Assembly (NCBI GenBank): GCA_006176705.1
Contig: QRFJ01000057.1
Span: forward strand, 2,534,178 to 2,598,177
DNA from: Cocos nucifera
Taxonomy: Eukaryota; Streptophyta; Magnoliopsida; Arecales; Arecaceae
Length of the DNA stretch: 64,000 nt
Reading direction: 5' to 3'
Each line of letters starts with the position of its first letter. Position 1 is the first letter of the stretch. This document shows, in pieces, positions 27,101-40,497 of the stretch. The position numbers and the translations under genes are program-made. The notes beneath the pieces are model-generated. The model made no database searches. It had not been told where the DNA came from and saw only the letters and a list, made by a program, of their open reading frames with translations.

Positions 27101-30100
27101 TAGAAGACCAATCATTGAGGTAGACATATACTAACATATGATGCAAGTTTCCCTACATTTAAAAGTAATAGCAGATTTTATTGATCAACAAAATGTCATC
27201 AGCAAAGTTCTCGAAATTAAATTTCTGGAGCATAACAAGAAACTAAATTATCATATTAGTTATCTTAGTTTCTGCACATATTATCTTAGTTTCTCCCTCC
27301 TCTTTCCATATCATTCAAATCAAATCCTAGTTCTCCTTCCTAGGGCCTGCACAGAATTTATTATGCATCGCCGCACTAACAGACCATCTTTGTGAACTCT
27401 CCATCATGTTGTCCTCAATTAGTGAACTTCTGCCTAAAAAATCATTCCTCACTCTATGGTTGCTAATTGAAACACTCCTCACTCTATGGATGTTCATTGA
27501 AAGACTCCTCACCCTATCTTGCTACTTGCAACACAGATTCACATTAACATTCTCACTAAAACTACCCTCATGTTCTTCAATGCTCCTGCTTGATAACATT
27601 TTGAACCTAGCAATGTTATGAGCCTTTTATTATTTGATGAAATTTTATTAAGCATCATAGTCAAGTGTCAACATAATACTAGAGACAAATCTATATGACC
27701 TGCTTTTGTTGTGTAACAAGTTGATCCTTGCACGTTCTCTTTGAGTTTACAGGGTAGAAGGTGTGCAAGTGATCCAGTTAGCTTTTATTAAGGTGAAGAA
27801 ACCATAAGCGTGCCAGCAAATCCCCTTCATATTGAAGACAGAAACGGAACAAAACGATCCAAACAGGCTGTACAGTCCCTTATTCAACAAGATAAGCATC
27901 AGCTCTTTGCCTAGCCAATATAGTTTTTTGAAGGAAAAAGAAAAAGAAAAGCAAATGTGCTAGAAGTTGTAGTCCAACATATGTACACATACATAACCTC
28001 TTCCAAAAGTTTAAAATCTAATGGCACTTAAACAGGAATGATTTGAAGGGGCACTGACTCATGAGTCCCAACTTATTCTGTATCTAAAGAAACTTATCAC
28101 TGAAAGATTAGCAGCAAGATGCCTCAAAACTGTATATCTTCCACGGTGAAAAATGTTAAGAGAGATAGAGAGGGTATCTCTAGAGACATATGACATCAGA
28201 TCATTTAATACTGAAATTAATAAGACATGATGTCGTAATGCACATTTAGAACAGGTCTTTGTGGCGAAAATGGGAACAAATTGCACTGTTATGGAGTTAT
28301 AGGATACAAGAGCTTTATTAGTTGAAAGATGAAACAAACAATGTTGTAGATCGCATAGTATCACCCTATGGCAAATGTCATTTTATGCTTTCTTGTTTTA
28401 AATATTTTGCAATATGACATCTTGATCTTTATTTATAACTCCTCTTCATACTGCCATGTGAGCTCTTTCCTACTAGATCATGCAGGATATCTTTAAATAT
28501 GTAAGGTGAAAGAACTAGAAACCTGATTTTTACAATAATTGTCACAAGCACAATAGCCGGGTGTGCATTCTGTGCTAGTTAACACATTCAAGCACCGTTC
28601 TCCACAGGCACTATCTGGGTCACTGGCATCGTACTGGCACAAACAAACATTTACATCCTTCTCTTTCTGCTTTATATGCCTACACAACCACCAAATGGTA
28701 TCACTATAAGAGATAGAAACAACCACATGATCAGATCCAAATATTGCTTTCAAGACAAGGTCAACAGACAAGTTACACTATTGATCAATATACTGAAGAT
28801 AACACCGACCATGATGAGACGGTAGCTACAGGAAAAGAGTTAGCTGATCACAGCATAGATAGTGCATCAAAGCCATTGATAAATTGCAATGACATGGCAA
28901 CTTCCTCAATGCATCCACATCATTTAGCATGTCTAATTTTCATTCAGTATTCACCTTGGGGTCTCTCACACACACACACACAAAGCCAGCCAGCCAGCAA
29001 GCAAGCTCACACGCACACAAGCAAGCAAGCACGCTTATACATACATCCATATGTACACACCAACTACAATGTTCAATGCAACAGGAATCCACCCAACTAT
29101 TTGAGGTTTCACAATCAATGTTGCATGCAGAAAACAAAAAATTTGGTATACAGGAAAGCTTAAAAAGATAATGATTGAATATTAACTGTAAATTACACTT
29201 TAGATGTGTCTTGATGTCATTTTGTTTAGTCAAATGGCCTATATAGCATTCCTATTGTTTGATATGATAACCATAAGGTCAAGCAAATGAAGATGGAATG
29301 TCATAGATGCAGAATCATATTCTATTAGCAGGGCAAATATTGTGAATTCAAGTCTGCTTACCTTTTAGGCCTAATTTTACCTTACAATTGCCATGTCATG
29401 CCATTGTCTTGTGATATAGAACAATAAAGATGCATGGGATAAACAATTAGACATCAAAAGCACATACTAACCAGCTTCCAAATATAATAGAAAGCATCTT
29501 AATTTGTCTCCCTGCTTTCTCTATGATACAGCAAGATACTCAAAATAATCCCACAGGTTACCCTTGACCATTCAATAACTCAATGACACCTAGTAGAGGC
29601 TTGAAAATATCAAGTGAAGATTTCTAAAAGCCAAGCAACTAGCATTTTTTCCTACAGTAAATTCCTCTCAGTTTTTGACATTTTTATCTTTTTTTATTCT
29701 CTTTCATTTTTTTATTTTTTTCCCTATATGACTATGTCTATTTCCATCTGCTCTCTCCCTGTCTTCTGTTTTTCCAAATTATGTTCCTTAACGTTTAATT
29801 TTTGGTTTCCTGAGTGCAAGATCATCCTCTAAACCCCTTTGTATTATCATTTCAAGAATATAACGTTTTAATAATTTACAGAACTAGGCTTGCTATTATC
29901 TAATGTTGTTGCCTCCTCCACCACCGGTAGTTGAACAGAAATAATTTATAATCTGACCTCTTTCCAAATCTGCCGAAAATAATATGCCTTTTTTCAAATT
30001 TTGGTTCTTCTCCTTTGCCAGATTATTCTTTAAGCCAAAAAATGTAACTATGACAATAAGACATTCAGTTGTTACACAAGCCAGTAGGCTACCAAATATC

Positions 30101-30328
30101 TCAAATGCAAGTAATAAATTTTGCTTTAGTGCATCTAACTATTAGAGGAAAATAGCATTCTACGCAAGGTATTTGAATTAAAACAATCATATTCGGTTAC
30201 TGATTGGAACAAAGTGATAATGAAATGAAAAATATAATTAATTTAACTAGCACAATAGCTTACTTTCGATATGAGAATTCATTCCTCTCAATAAGCTTGA
30301 AAGGTGGTGGGGTGTCGCTAAGTTGGTC
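21197..30328 (-). CDS. ASHH1: ASHH1/SDG26-like SET-domain histone methyltransferase, 5' incomplete
   Basis: Exons on minus: 30328-30264, 28679-28523, 27022-26936, 26718-26634, 26559-26466, 26246-26048, 25567-25533, 23937-23457, 21472-21197. All phases match, giving about 492 residues before the missing first exon. The order is AWS domain (DSACGERCLNVLTSTECTPG), SET domain with RGWGL, the ARFINHSC cofactor motif split by an intron (26466/26246) and the catalytic-core motif ELSYDYNFEW, then post-SET CLCGAPGC. The C-terminus keeps SLYDEIRPAIEEHERDSQDS, which is diagnostic of ASHH1 (SDG26) rather than ASHH2-4. The Arabidopsis protein acts on H3K4/H3K36 and promotes flowering through SOC1; this is family knowledge. 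The middle exon 23937-23457 is acidic and poorly conserved. No first ATG lies in the 30328 exon, so at least one upstream exon is needed. Confidence 0.92.
22329..22525. repeat. ~120-bp duplicated segment in ASHH1 intron
   Basis: AATTACCATGATTGGGTATG (22329) and AATTACTATGACTAGGTGTG (22449) start two diverged copies that continue through GCACATGAYAAAGTTG. Confidence 0.7.
24062..24200 (+). mobile_element. Possible tRNA-derived SINE relic
   Basis: CTGGGTTCGCGTCC at about 24119-24132 resembles a pol III B box, followed by a pyrimidine-rich body and a CA/GA tail. AGAAAAGAGACTATG on the left and AGAAAACAGAACCATG on the right may be a decayed target duplication. It lies in an ASHH1 intron, antisense to the gene. 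Confidence 0.4.
28970..29036. repeat. (AC)n and compound microsatellite
   Basis: CACACACACACACAA followed by CAGC and CAAG units, in an ASHH1 intron. Confidence 0.85.
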
Positions 30329-32082
30329 CTGTAAAGAGCATACCTCCTTTACTGATATTCCCAAGCAGGTTTGTAAACTAATGAGTAATAAATGCAACTA
30401 CAATGTTATATTTATATCATACAACTAGTAAAAGAAGACTGATCATAATCATTTAATATTCCCTTGGAGACATTTAAGACTTCTGAAGCAGAAACACAGA
30501 GAGAGCAAAGAGAAAACAATTTGCATGCATACAAAATAGATGATATGTGCACATTGAAAACAAAACATGATAAATTCCGAAGTGTTTAAAGCTGAAAATT
30601 TCTGTATCTGCATTGAAAACTTGCCCAGCATGGCACCTCTGTTATGTTAGCTAACTTCAATATAAACTGCAGAAAATTTAATACCCGCTAGTGAAACTAA
30701 TTACCATCAACTATACTATCATGGAAGGTCAAAACATATGGAATTCCATTGTAGTAAATGCATGAGGAATTAAAGCAGTAACAGAGGATAAAGAAAGTGA
30801 ATACCAAAGCCAAAACAATAGAAGATACAAAGATGTAGTGACAATGTAATAATTTATTCTGCATATCATAGAGGCAATCAGGCAAGCCTATTATTATTTT
30901 CTCTATATTCCACAATCTAAAAGGCTTTTCTTTTTTTTTGTAGATAACTGGCAAGACATTGTCCAACTAAGTTTACTGCTGCCTTCTTTGCATTCGCTTA
31001 AAGAGAATGACATCAATCACAAGTAGTGTTAACTAGAATATATTTTCGAATAAGCATGTAAATGGTAAACCTTTTCTAATGATTCCAAACAATTGTCTTA
31101 AAACTTGGTAAATTAATTCCACTTAGAAGCTGCATTTGATTGATCCTCAGCATCATAGATTTGATACATTTCTGAGAGAGAAAACAGCATCACATTATAA
31201 TGCAACAGGAAAAGGAAGGAGCGATTTGATCGACGAGGTTATGCTTCGAAGATCAACACACAAATAGAAGACTAGATTGAAGAATTCTTCATTTGGTGAA
31301 AGAAATTCCCTCGGATAAAATTTTATAAATATCTCAAAGGCTATCCCTTACAATGTATTACATGATTATTTATAGGACAGGATACCCTAACCCTAATTCA
31401 GGCATTAAGCCTGATGCAAAATCATAGTCAGAATAGGACTCAACACTAAAAAAAATACTAGAATTATTCTATTACAAATATGAAAACATGACTAAAATTT
31501 GATACTATCCCTAATGGAAAATTTATAAGAATATCTGCTGAAAACCTCTGAATCCCATTTGCTTGCACACACAGTCACGGAATGGAAATAAATCAAAATT
31601 TTGTTTACTGAAGCTTCCACCAGCAAATCCATTGGCTCCTTCGACACTTGGCATGATTTAGTTGGTCATAGTACCTATCAGATGCACCTTGTGCTGCATC
31701 ACATTATCTCCCTTTTTTCTCACATCATATTATCTCCCTTTTTTTCTCAAACAGTACAGCATTATTTGGTTCGAGTTTAACAAACCAAAAATAACAGTTA
31801 TTCAACATAAATCAGGCACTTACAAACTTATTCAGCATAAATCAGGCAATTACAAAGTAAAGATTCTCAAGTTGTAAAGACAGATGCCACAAGAAGGCTT
31901 TCAGACAAATGGGACAACTATAGAAATAGACATTTAGAATCAGCTATCAAGGATAGTCAAACAACAAGAGTGGACCTTGTCTTTTGATGCTAACTGGAAG
32001 GTGTTCGCTAATCTCAACCACCACCTACATGCATTCTTCTTGTTGGTACATCAAAAAAGTTCCATGAAACATAATCAAACAT
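30329..32082. other. Probable ASHH1 first-intron sequence
   Basis: AT-rich with no coding signal on either strand. 31140-31660 contains ATTTATAGGACAGGATACCC, which recalls LTR leader sequence, but no paired termini or target duplication were found. Confidence 0.35.
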
Positions 32083-32092
32083 GATAGATACC

Positions 32093-32241
32093 TTTTTTTT
32101 TAGAGAGAGGGAGAGGCCAACCTGCTGTATAATTACCTAGGTCCTCATACTTCGGGAGGGCACCACCCAAGATTTGAACCTAGAACCTATGGTTGCTAGG
32201 TAGAGGGGTATACCAACTAGGACAATCCCAATTCATAGAAG
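32093..32241 (-). mobile_element. tRNA-derived SINE
   Basis: Read on minus, it starts near GGGATTGTCCTAGTTGGTAT (A-box region), has the B box GGTTCAAATC (32180-32171), and ends CTCTCTCTAAAAAAAAA. It is flanked by TGATAGATAC (32083-32092) and TGATACATAC (32242-32251), a 10-bp target duplication with one mismatch. This pattern is diagnostic of a SINE copied by target-primed reverse transcription. Inserted in the presumed ASHH1 first intron, in gene sense. Confidence 0.8.
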
Positions 32242-32327
32242 TGATACATACTTAAATGAAACTCTTATCAATGTGGAAACTTTCTCTTGCGATTACAAGC
32301 AAATGTCCCATAGATTTTGTCAACTTA

Positions 32328-33725
32328 TGTTGACCCTAGGCATGATTTTGATGAATAACAAAATATTTGAGTTTATTTTGGATACTAATAATTTGGTTCG
32401 AGTGTTTAAGATAAAATTCAGGAAGACAGGAACCCATTTCAATGAAGCTCCACGCTTTTGATTGAAAGAACCAAGAAAGAAGAGTAAAAGAGATCAAGCC
32501 AAATATTTTTCAAAGTATACTGGATCATGAATGAACTCAAGAGAAGTTTAAAGTTAAATCTGGCACAGTTTCAGCATTTGGCACAGATCAAGCGTCGACT
32601 CATCCAACACAAGAACTTAGACAGGCACCAGACTTAAAAACATAAGACATTACTTTGGACTCTGTCACAAGAGTCGACTTTCGACTCAAAAAAAGCAGGA
32701 GTCAACTCATGTTTCAGAAAAGTCACCAGTCCAAGAACAGAATGCTGAATTTTTCATCCTACGACTGGAGTCGACTCACGAAATCCAGAAGTCAACTCTG
32801 GCACGCAGAATTTGCACGGCAGAAAAAAATACAGAATGTTGGAATTTTTGCTCTGAGACTAAAGCCGACTAAAGGCTCTAGGAAGTCGACTCTCAGATTT
32901 CTGATAGCCCCAATAGCTAGTTTCTAGAACTACCCAGATTTCATTTTGAATGCTCTAAATGGCTTTTTTTGGTGTTCCAACGGCTACAAACCCATTTTTG
33001 GAGTTCTTAACTTAGATTAGAAGGCTTCTAAGACCATATTAAAGCTGGAAAATACAAGATATAAATGCAAGAAAGTGAAAAACATCAGCAATAACAAAAA
33101 AACTGTGTTGTCCAAACAGTAAGCTTTAAAGAGCCTTCATTGCTGTTCAACCATTCAATTAGTTGTGCAATCAAGGCATTCTCTAGTGAAAGAAGGGAGC
33201 ATTCATTGCTAAAGCCCTCCAACTACTCAGCTTGTGCATCAAATCATCAAAATTAGCTCTTCAAGGAGTTTGTTTTGTTCTTAAATTTCTGCATTCTGAA
33301 ATCTCTGTATTTCAAGTTTCAAAAGGGTTGAAACTTGGGGGATAGGCTCATCCAAGCCTTGAACTGGATTTGTACAAGCCTATGAGTGGCTTGGGATTAG
33401 GTTTTGGTTGGTTAGCCTACAAAACCAACTGGATTTAGATTGTGAGCCTGCGAAAAACAATCTTGTTGTAATGTTGAAGATTATAGTGGGATTCTCAAGT
33501 GGAGTGCTTGAGAAGTGGATGTAGGTGTTGGGTTTGACACTGAACCACTATAAAAACCTTGTGGCTTTATATATGTGATTTTCTTCATTAGCTATTATTA
33601 TTTTCTGCTTATTTAATTACTGCATTTTCAGCATAGTAATATTCTAATTCTACACATACACTTAGTAATCTGAAAATTTTTGAAAAACCCAATTCACCCC
33701 TCTTGGGCTATTCTTCTGGGCAACA
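32328..33725 (+). repeat. Copia 5' LTR
   Basis: TG...CA termini, 1398 bp. Contains one intact and about six mutated copies of the palindrome GAGTCGACTC that is intact eight times in the 3' LTR. Confidence 0.93.
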
Positions 33726-33727
33726 AT

Positions 33728-33739
33728 TGATATCAAAGC
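33728..33739 (+). other. Copia primer-binding site
   Basis: TGATATCAAAGC matches the common initiator-Met tRNA primer site TGGTATCAGAGC at 10 of 12 positions. Both differences are G to A. Confidence 0.75.
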
Positions 33740-33790
33740 ATATGTTCTTATATTATTTGTTGTTCATTTGATTTAGAGTAATCGATCAAG

Positions 33791-34735
33791 ATGGCAACCC
33801 AATTAAATGTCTTCCTAATGGAAGGACAGTCCACAAATAGGCCTTTTCTATTTAATGGCTCTAACAACACATATTGGAAGACACGTATGTGCATATTCAT
33901 TCAAGTACTTGATTATGACCTATAGAGTCATAATTAATGAACCACACACACCTACAATTAGCATTAAAGGTAATGTAATTCCTAAATCTGAAAGAGAATG
34001 GAATGAAAATGATAAAAAGTTGGCTCAATTGAATGCTAAAGCAATGAATGTGCTTTATTGCTCACTTGATGCCAATGAATTCAGTCAGATTTCTACTTGT
34101 ATTTTAGCCAAAGAAATATGGAATAGGCTTGAGGTTACCAATGAGGGTACCAATCAAGTAAAGAAATAAAAAATAAACATGTTAGTACATAAGTATGAAC
34201 TTTTCAAAATGGAGTCAACTGAAAGTATTACAGAAATATTTACACGATTTACGGATATTATAAATGAACTTAAAAGCCTAGAAAAATCATATACTAATAG
34301 TGAACTTATGAGAAAAATCCTTAGATCTCTTCCTCGAACTTAGGAGGCGAAGGTGACGGCTATACAAAAAGCTAAGGATCTCAACACCTTGTCTCTTGAA
34401 GAGCTTCTTGGTTCTCTCATGACACATGAGTTAACTATGAAGCAAAACTTGAGAGATGAAGTCAAGAAAAAAAGACCGTGGCCCTCAAGTCCATAGCAAA
34501 GGAGGAAGATGAAGAAAGTGAAGATTCCGAGGAAAGAAATGATGGTGAAGAAATGGCTTTCCTAACCAGAAAATTTAGAAGATTTATAAGAAAAAAAGAC
34601 CAAACTTCAAGAGAATACCCTTCTCCAAAGGCGAAGCTAGTAAAGATCGAGAGAAAGACAAAGACAAGGAGCAGCCTACTTGTTTTGAATGCAAGAAATC
34701 GGGTCATTTCAAGATAGACTGCCCCCTATTGAAGA
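33791..34735 (+). pseudogene. Copia gag, broken
   Basis: Starts ATG at 33791. Homology to Copia gag (UBN2-type) runs through FNGSNNTYWKTRM and ELLGSLMTHEL, with in-frame stops and shifts. The CCHC zinc knuckle CFECKKSGHFKIDC is complete at 34681-34722; this motif binds RNA in packaging. It is not translatable as one protein. Confidence 0.85.
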
Positions 34736-34876
34736 AACCCTCCAAGAAAGTAAAGAAGAAAGCAATGATGGCAACATGGAATGATAGTGAAGATTCAAGT
34801 TCAGATAAAGAGGGACAAGAAATAGTCAATTTGTGTCTCGTGGCTCAAGAGGATGAGATGATAGTTGACACAACCT

Positions 34877-34938
34877 GAATTTTCATTTGATGAATTGCAA
34901 GAAGCATGAATTTTCATTTGATGAATTGCAAGAAGCAT
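34877..34938. repeat. 31-bp tandem duplication inside the Copia element
   Basis: GAATTTTCATTTGATGAATT and the following 11 bases occur twice back to back (34877-34907, 34908-34938). A 31-bp gain shifts the reading frame. Confidence 0.92.
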
Positions 34939-35399
34939 TTTATGAATTGTATGATGATCTTAAAAAGTTAATCTTAAAAAATAAAAATTTCAGATCAATC
35001 AATCAAAATCTAATCAAGAAAAAAGAAGGAAATATTGAAAGAAAATGAGCTTATTTCTGCAGAAAATCAAACCTAAAGAAAGAACTTGAAAAATATAAAT
35101 ATATAGTTGATAAGTTTATATTAAGTTCTGAAAAACTGTAATTATTACTCAATAATCAAAAAGCTATTTTTAACAAAGCTAGAATTGATTTTAGAACTAA
35201 AAAAATAAAAATTTTTAAAGAATTTCTTTGTAAATGATCCATCTTCAACTTCACAAAAATCAAAATATTTTTGCCGTGGAAAATCTGGACACAAATCTCA
35301 TGTTTGCAATTTCAGAAAAAAGAAAAACAGTCTAAATATTAAGGTATGGATTTTCAAAGAAACCATGGTTATTAACCCTAAAGGACCCAAGATGACCTG

Positions 35400-38300
35400 G
35401 GCACCTAAAACCTCCCACTTGATTTTTGATTGCAAGTGTGTCTTGCAGCCGATGGAAAGAAAAAAAATGGTATCTAGATAGTGACTGCTCAAGACACATG
35501 ACAGGTGAAAAGAAACATTTCATCATCCTTGAAGCTAAAGGAGGAATTGTGACCTTTAGTGATAATGGCAAAGGATACATCATCGAAAGTGATAAAATAT
35601 ATATCACTCCTACATTTATAGATAATGTACTTTTAGTAGATGGCTTAAAGCATAACTTATTAAGTATTAGTCAACTTTATGATAAAAGATTTAAAGTTAT
35701 TTTTGAATCACTTTTATGCACAGTTACTAGCTCCATTGATAATAGCATTGCTCTTATCGGACATAAACATGAAAATGTATACTTAGTAGATTTGGATGAC
35801 TCTTCCACCAAAAGAAACCAATGTTTAGTTGCAATGAATGTTAAGATCAACGAAAATAATTAACCATGGTATTGTAGACTAGGACATGCTAGCATAGATT
35901 TGATTTCTAAACTAATCAAAAGGGATCTTGTAAAAAGTTTGCCAAAACTTAATTTTGAGAAAAATAAAATATGTGATGCATGTCAATTAGGAAAACAAAC
36001 TAAAAGCTCTTTCAAATCAAAAAAATATTATTTCAACTTCTAGACCTCTTGAACTACTTCACATGGATTTATTTGGACCAACTATGACCACAAGCCCATG
36101 TGGTAAAAAAAATATGGACTTGTAATTATAGATGACTTTTCGAGATTTACTTGGATTTTATTTTTAGCACAAAACGATGAAGCATTTCCTACATTTACTA
36201 AGTTTTTCAAGAAAGTTTCAAATGAAAAGAACCTCTCTATTGTTTGTATTAGAAGTGATCATGGAACGAAATTTGAAAACCAACATTTTGAAACTTTTTG
36301 CAATAAAATGGGGATTGAACATAATTTTTCTGCTCCTAGAACACCTCAACAAAATGAGGTTGTTGAAAGAAAAAATAGAACCCTAGAGAAAATGGTCCGA
36401 ACCATGTTGTGTGAAAGCCATCTCCCAAGATATTTTTGGGCCGAAGCTATCAATACAGCATGTTATGTTCTAAATAGAGCATTAATAAGGCCGATATTAA
36501 AGAAAACCCCTTATGAACTTTGGAAAAATAAGAAACCAAATATTAGCTACTTTCATATTTTTGGTTGCAAATGCTTTGTTCTAAATAATAGTAAAGATAA
36601 CTTAGGCAAATTTGATGCAAAATCTGATGAAGACATCTTCTTAAGATATTTTACCTCTAGTAAAGCATATAGGATCTTTAACAAACGTACATTAATCGTT
36701 GAAGAGTCTGTACATGTGGTATTTGATAAAAGTAACAACTTACCTTCTAAAAAAGAGGATATAGCTGATGATGATACAAGAATCATTGAGAAAGGAGTGA
36801 AGAAAATTACACTCAAGGAATCAACAACTCAAGATAACAAAGAAGAAAAAGCTGAACCTAAAGATGAAAATCCTGATGATACTCAAATTCAAAGTCTACC
36901 AAAGAAATGAAGGTATGCACTTGGCCATCCCAAAGTTCAAATTATTGGTGATCCATCACAAGGGGTAAGAACTCGTGCATCCTTAAAAAATATTAATAAT
37001 TATTTAGCCTTTGTATCTCAAATTGAACCAAAAACTATAAAAGAAGCTGAAAATGATCCAAACTAGATAAATGCAATGCATGAAGAATTAAATCAATTTA
37101 AAAAAAATAGAGTTTGGAGCCCAATTGATAGACCAAGTGACCATCCAGTAATTGAAACCAAATGGATATTTAGAAATAAGCTAGATGAAAATAAAATAAT
37201 TACTAGAAATAAAGCTAGATTAGTAGCTAAAGGGTATAATTAAGAATAAGGTATTGATTTTGATGAAACCTTTGCCCTAGTGGCTAGATTAAAAGCAATT
37301 AGGCTACTACTTGCATTTGCATGCTTTATGAATTTTAAATTTACCAAATAGATATCAATAGTGCATTTTTAAATGGGTACATAGCCGAGGAAGTATATGT
37401 TAAACAACCATCAGGATTTAAAAGTCATACATATCCTAATCATGTTTATAAATTACATAAGACACTTTATAGTTTAAAACAAGCCCCTAGAGCATAGTCT
37501 GAAAGACTAGACAAATTTCTAATTGATAATGAATTCTCTAGAGAAAATGTTGATAAAACTCTTTTTAAAGAAAAAAATAAGAACTTAGTAGTAGTACAAA
37601 TTTATGTAGATGATAGTATTTTCAATGCTACTAATGAGAATCTTTACCAAGAGTTTGCCAAGCTTATGCAGGGAGAGTTCGAGATAAGCATGATGGATAA
37701 ACTGAACTTCTTTCTCAGACTCCAGATCAAGCAAAGTGAAAAGGAAATTTTCATCAACCAAACAAAATATACAAGAAAAATCTTGAAAAAGTTTGGAATG
37801 GAGAATTCAAAACCAATTGGCACACCTATAAGCCCCTCTTGCAAGCTTAATAAGGATAAAAAGGATAAGAAAGTTGATACTAAATTATATAGAGATATAA
37901 TAGGATCATTGCTCTATCTTACTGCAAGTAGACCCGACATTATATTTAGTGTTTGTATGTGCTAGATATCAATCTGATCCTAGAAAATCTCATGCTTTAG
38001 CTGTTAAAAGAATATTTAAATACTTATATGGCACACTCAATGCTGGACTTTGGTATGATAAATTATTACTTTTAGAATTAATTGGATATACTGATTCTGA
38101 TTTTGCTGAATGTAAATTAAATAAAAAAAGCACCAGTGACACTTGTCAATTTCTTGGAGTTAATCTAATTTTATGATTTAGTAAGAAACAACACTCAGTA
38201 GCATTATCTATAGCTAAAACTAAATATGTTGCTACTGAGAATTGTTGTGATCAAATCCTATGGATTAAACAACTTAAAGATTTTGACATAAAACTTAATA

Positions 38301-38545
38301 AAATTCCAATAAGATATGATAATAATAGTGCAATTAATTTAACTAAAAATTCAATTCAACACTTAAGATCCAAACATATTGAAACAAGACATCATTTCAT
38401 AAGAGATCATGTGCAAAATAACAGTGTGAAACTTGAGTTTGTTAGTACAGATAAGCAATTAGCAGATATCTTCATTAAACTCCTTAATGAAGAGAGATTT
38501 AGCATAATTAGGAGAGAACTAGGAATGTGCTATCACTCAGATTAA
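35400..38545 (+). pseudogene. Copia pol (protease, integrase, RT, RNase H), broken
   Basis: In order: the protease active-site region DSDCSRHMTG (usual DSG reads DSD here), the integrase zinc-binding part (CDACQLGKQTKS, about 35973-36008), the integrase core with APRTPQQNEVVERKNRTLE (about 36335), reverse transcriptase with the catalytic YVDD (about 37604-37615), and RNase H (SDFAECKLNKKSTSDT, about 38096). At least one frameshift (near 37345) and several stops interrupt it. Some stops stand where Trp or Gln is expected, as in C-to-T or G-to-A decay. It cannot encode an active polyprotein. Confidence 0.9.
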
Positions 38546-39010
38546 GCCCAAAACTAGATTCTCTTGATCCAATAGCTCTCATATGAATTAGAAGTCTCTT
38601 TATTACTCTCTAAAGATCCTATCTAGTGAATTTGCTCATTGACTTAAAATCATATCCCCTCTCCATACTTTTAAAAAGATCTCATATTTCATAAGTATAA
38701 TTTATCAGACCCAATTCTCAACTATTTCTCAATCAGATGTACCTATTCTTTTTTTTCTGAAAAATCAAAATTTTCCACTACTTAACCTGAGGTCAACTCA
38801 TGGTCGACTCCCGCTGGAGTCAACTCATGGAAACCTGGAGTCGACTCATGGTTGGAAACCTAGTTTTTAAACCCGAGTCCTCTCCTCGTCTCACTTCACC
38901 CTTTCACCGTTCAATCCTAGACCTGTTCCAAAGCCGTGAGGGACCCTTCATTGATACCTCCACCTGTCTTCTTCCCGATTCTCTTTGGATTTTTTCCTCC
39001 ATGGTGCACA

Positions 39011-40497
39011 ATGGAGCCTAGGCGAAAGATTTATGTTGTTCGAAAGAGATTGAATCCAACGAAATAGCGTGAATCAAGTGATGGAGATTTCGACTACAAT
39101 GAAGGTAACCCCATTCCCCTGCTCCTTTACCCTCACTCCTGGACCGACAAGTAACCATCGGGAGAAACGTGGATTTTCGTTTTTTTTATAGGGAGGGGTT
39201 GAGGATTAGCACATGGATCCGATCCTAGCAGTGGGAGAGATTCTTTTCAATCAACCAGCCCACCTATCCATGATTGGTCCGAGAGTTTTATAGATGCATG
39301 TTTATGGGAAAGGATGATCTGAAATGCACAGTTTAAGGAGTCACCTTTTGCCTTACCCCTAACAGACTTGGACAGATTTGAGGACTACGTACTAAGAGAT
39401 TAGCACCACAATGGCCATCTGAACGTGATTTTGTCCTTAGGTTCATTACCGGGTTGAGCAACGTAGAAGGAATCACAAAATTAAAGGCAAACAACTTGTC
39501 CATTGAAATGAGAGTGCTCAGCCACATAGTTGCACGAATTAACTTTCCCAAGATCGGCCGATTTGATCTAGTTTTGGATAGGATAATTGGCATTATGGAC
39601 TACATTGTTCGAGGTGTGCAGCTCAACCTATCATTATTGATCTTTAGACAGATGAGGGATGGTGTAAGCAGGGCTAAAGCATGTCTTTCCTATGGTATGA
39701 CCCTGACCTCAGTCTTCAAAGAGGTTGGGATAGACTTTGATGGAGAGCTTTCTATTCACTTAAGACATACAGATACCTATAGGGAGAAGACACTTGGGTA
39801 GATTATCAAAAACTGAATGACAGATGGATCAAGAGAGCATCTGGACAAGAGCATCCATAGACTCGAAATGAAATCGGATCAAGTCAGCCTGCAGATATTC
39901 CTCCAGCACAGCCTCCAACTGAGTCAACTACAGACCCATTCACCACTTCTCAAATCGATCTGCTAGAATTCATCTCCCACCAGCTCAGACTGATGATGAT
40001 CAGGCGATCCGAATCACCCATTCTATTTTAGATGAACTAAGACCACAGATAGAGGGGATCCAAATTGAGATAGCTAGGCTAACATCTGAGGTTGGTCATC
40101 TGACTCAGTTTATAGAGCAGAAAGAGAGGTCCAGTATGTCCCCGGATATGATCACATCACTCTTAGCTTCTATGTGACAGCTGATGAATATTCTGAGGAC
40201 CATGCTCCACCAAAATTGGCAGCAACAGCGACCGCAGCAATAGCGACCGTAGCAACAATGGATGAGGCAGCAGTGTCAGCAGCAGCCGCTGAGACAATTG
40301 AGGCAGAGCCAAACATTTTCATTGTTCCACCTCCAATTTATGAGCCTTCCCCCTGTGCAGCCGATCAGCCTCCTACCACACAGCCTCCTCCCATACCACT
40401 TAGGACATATTCCCGAGCTGGAGGACCATCCACCCACACCAGGAGAAGGGTGACTAGAGCTAGCTCCTCCGCCACACTTGATGTTCCATCTGACTAG
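39011..40497 (+). pseudogene. Third ORF of the Copia element, same strand as pol, broken
   Basis: Begins near MEPRRKIYVVRKRLNP and includes an open part at 39454-39801 with SIEMRVLSHIVARINFPKIG and KACLSYGMTLTSVF. It ends with a proline-rich tail (PPTTQPPPIPLRTYSRAGG) at 40497. The middle part resembles the 'putative plant transposon protein' domain found in extra ORFs of large plant LTR elements; this is from memory. Stops interrupt the N-terminal part. The role of such ORFs is unknown. Some Sireviruses have an env-like ORF at this position, but I see no clear membrane segments here. Confidence 0.55.

Noticed and set aside
31140..31660. Possible solo LTR
   Set aside because: Leader-like motifs only; no TG...CA pair or target duplication could be found.
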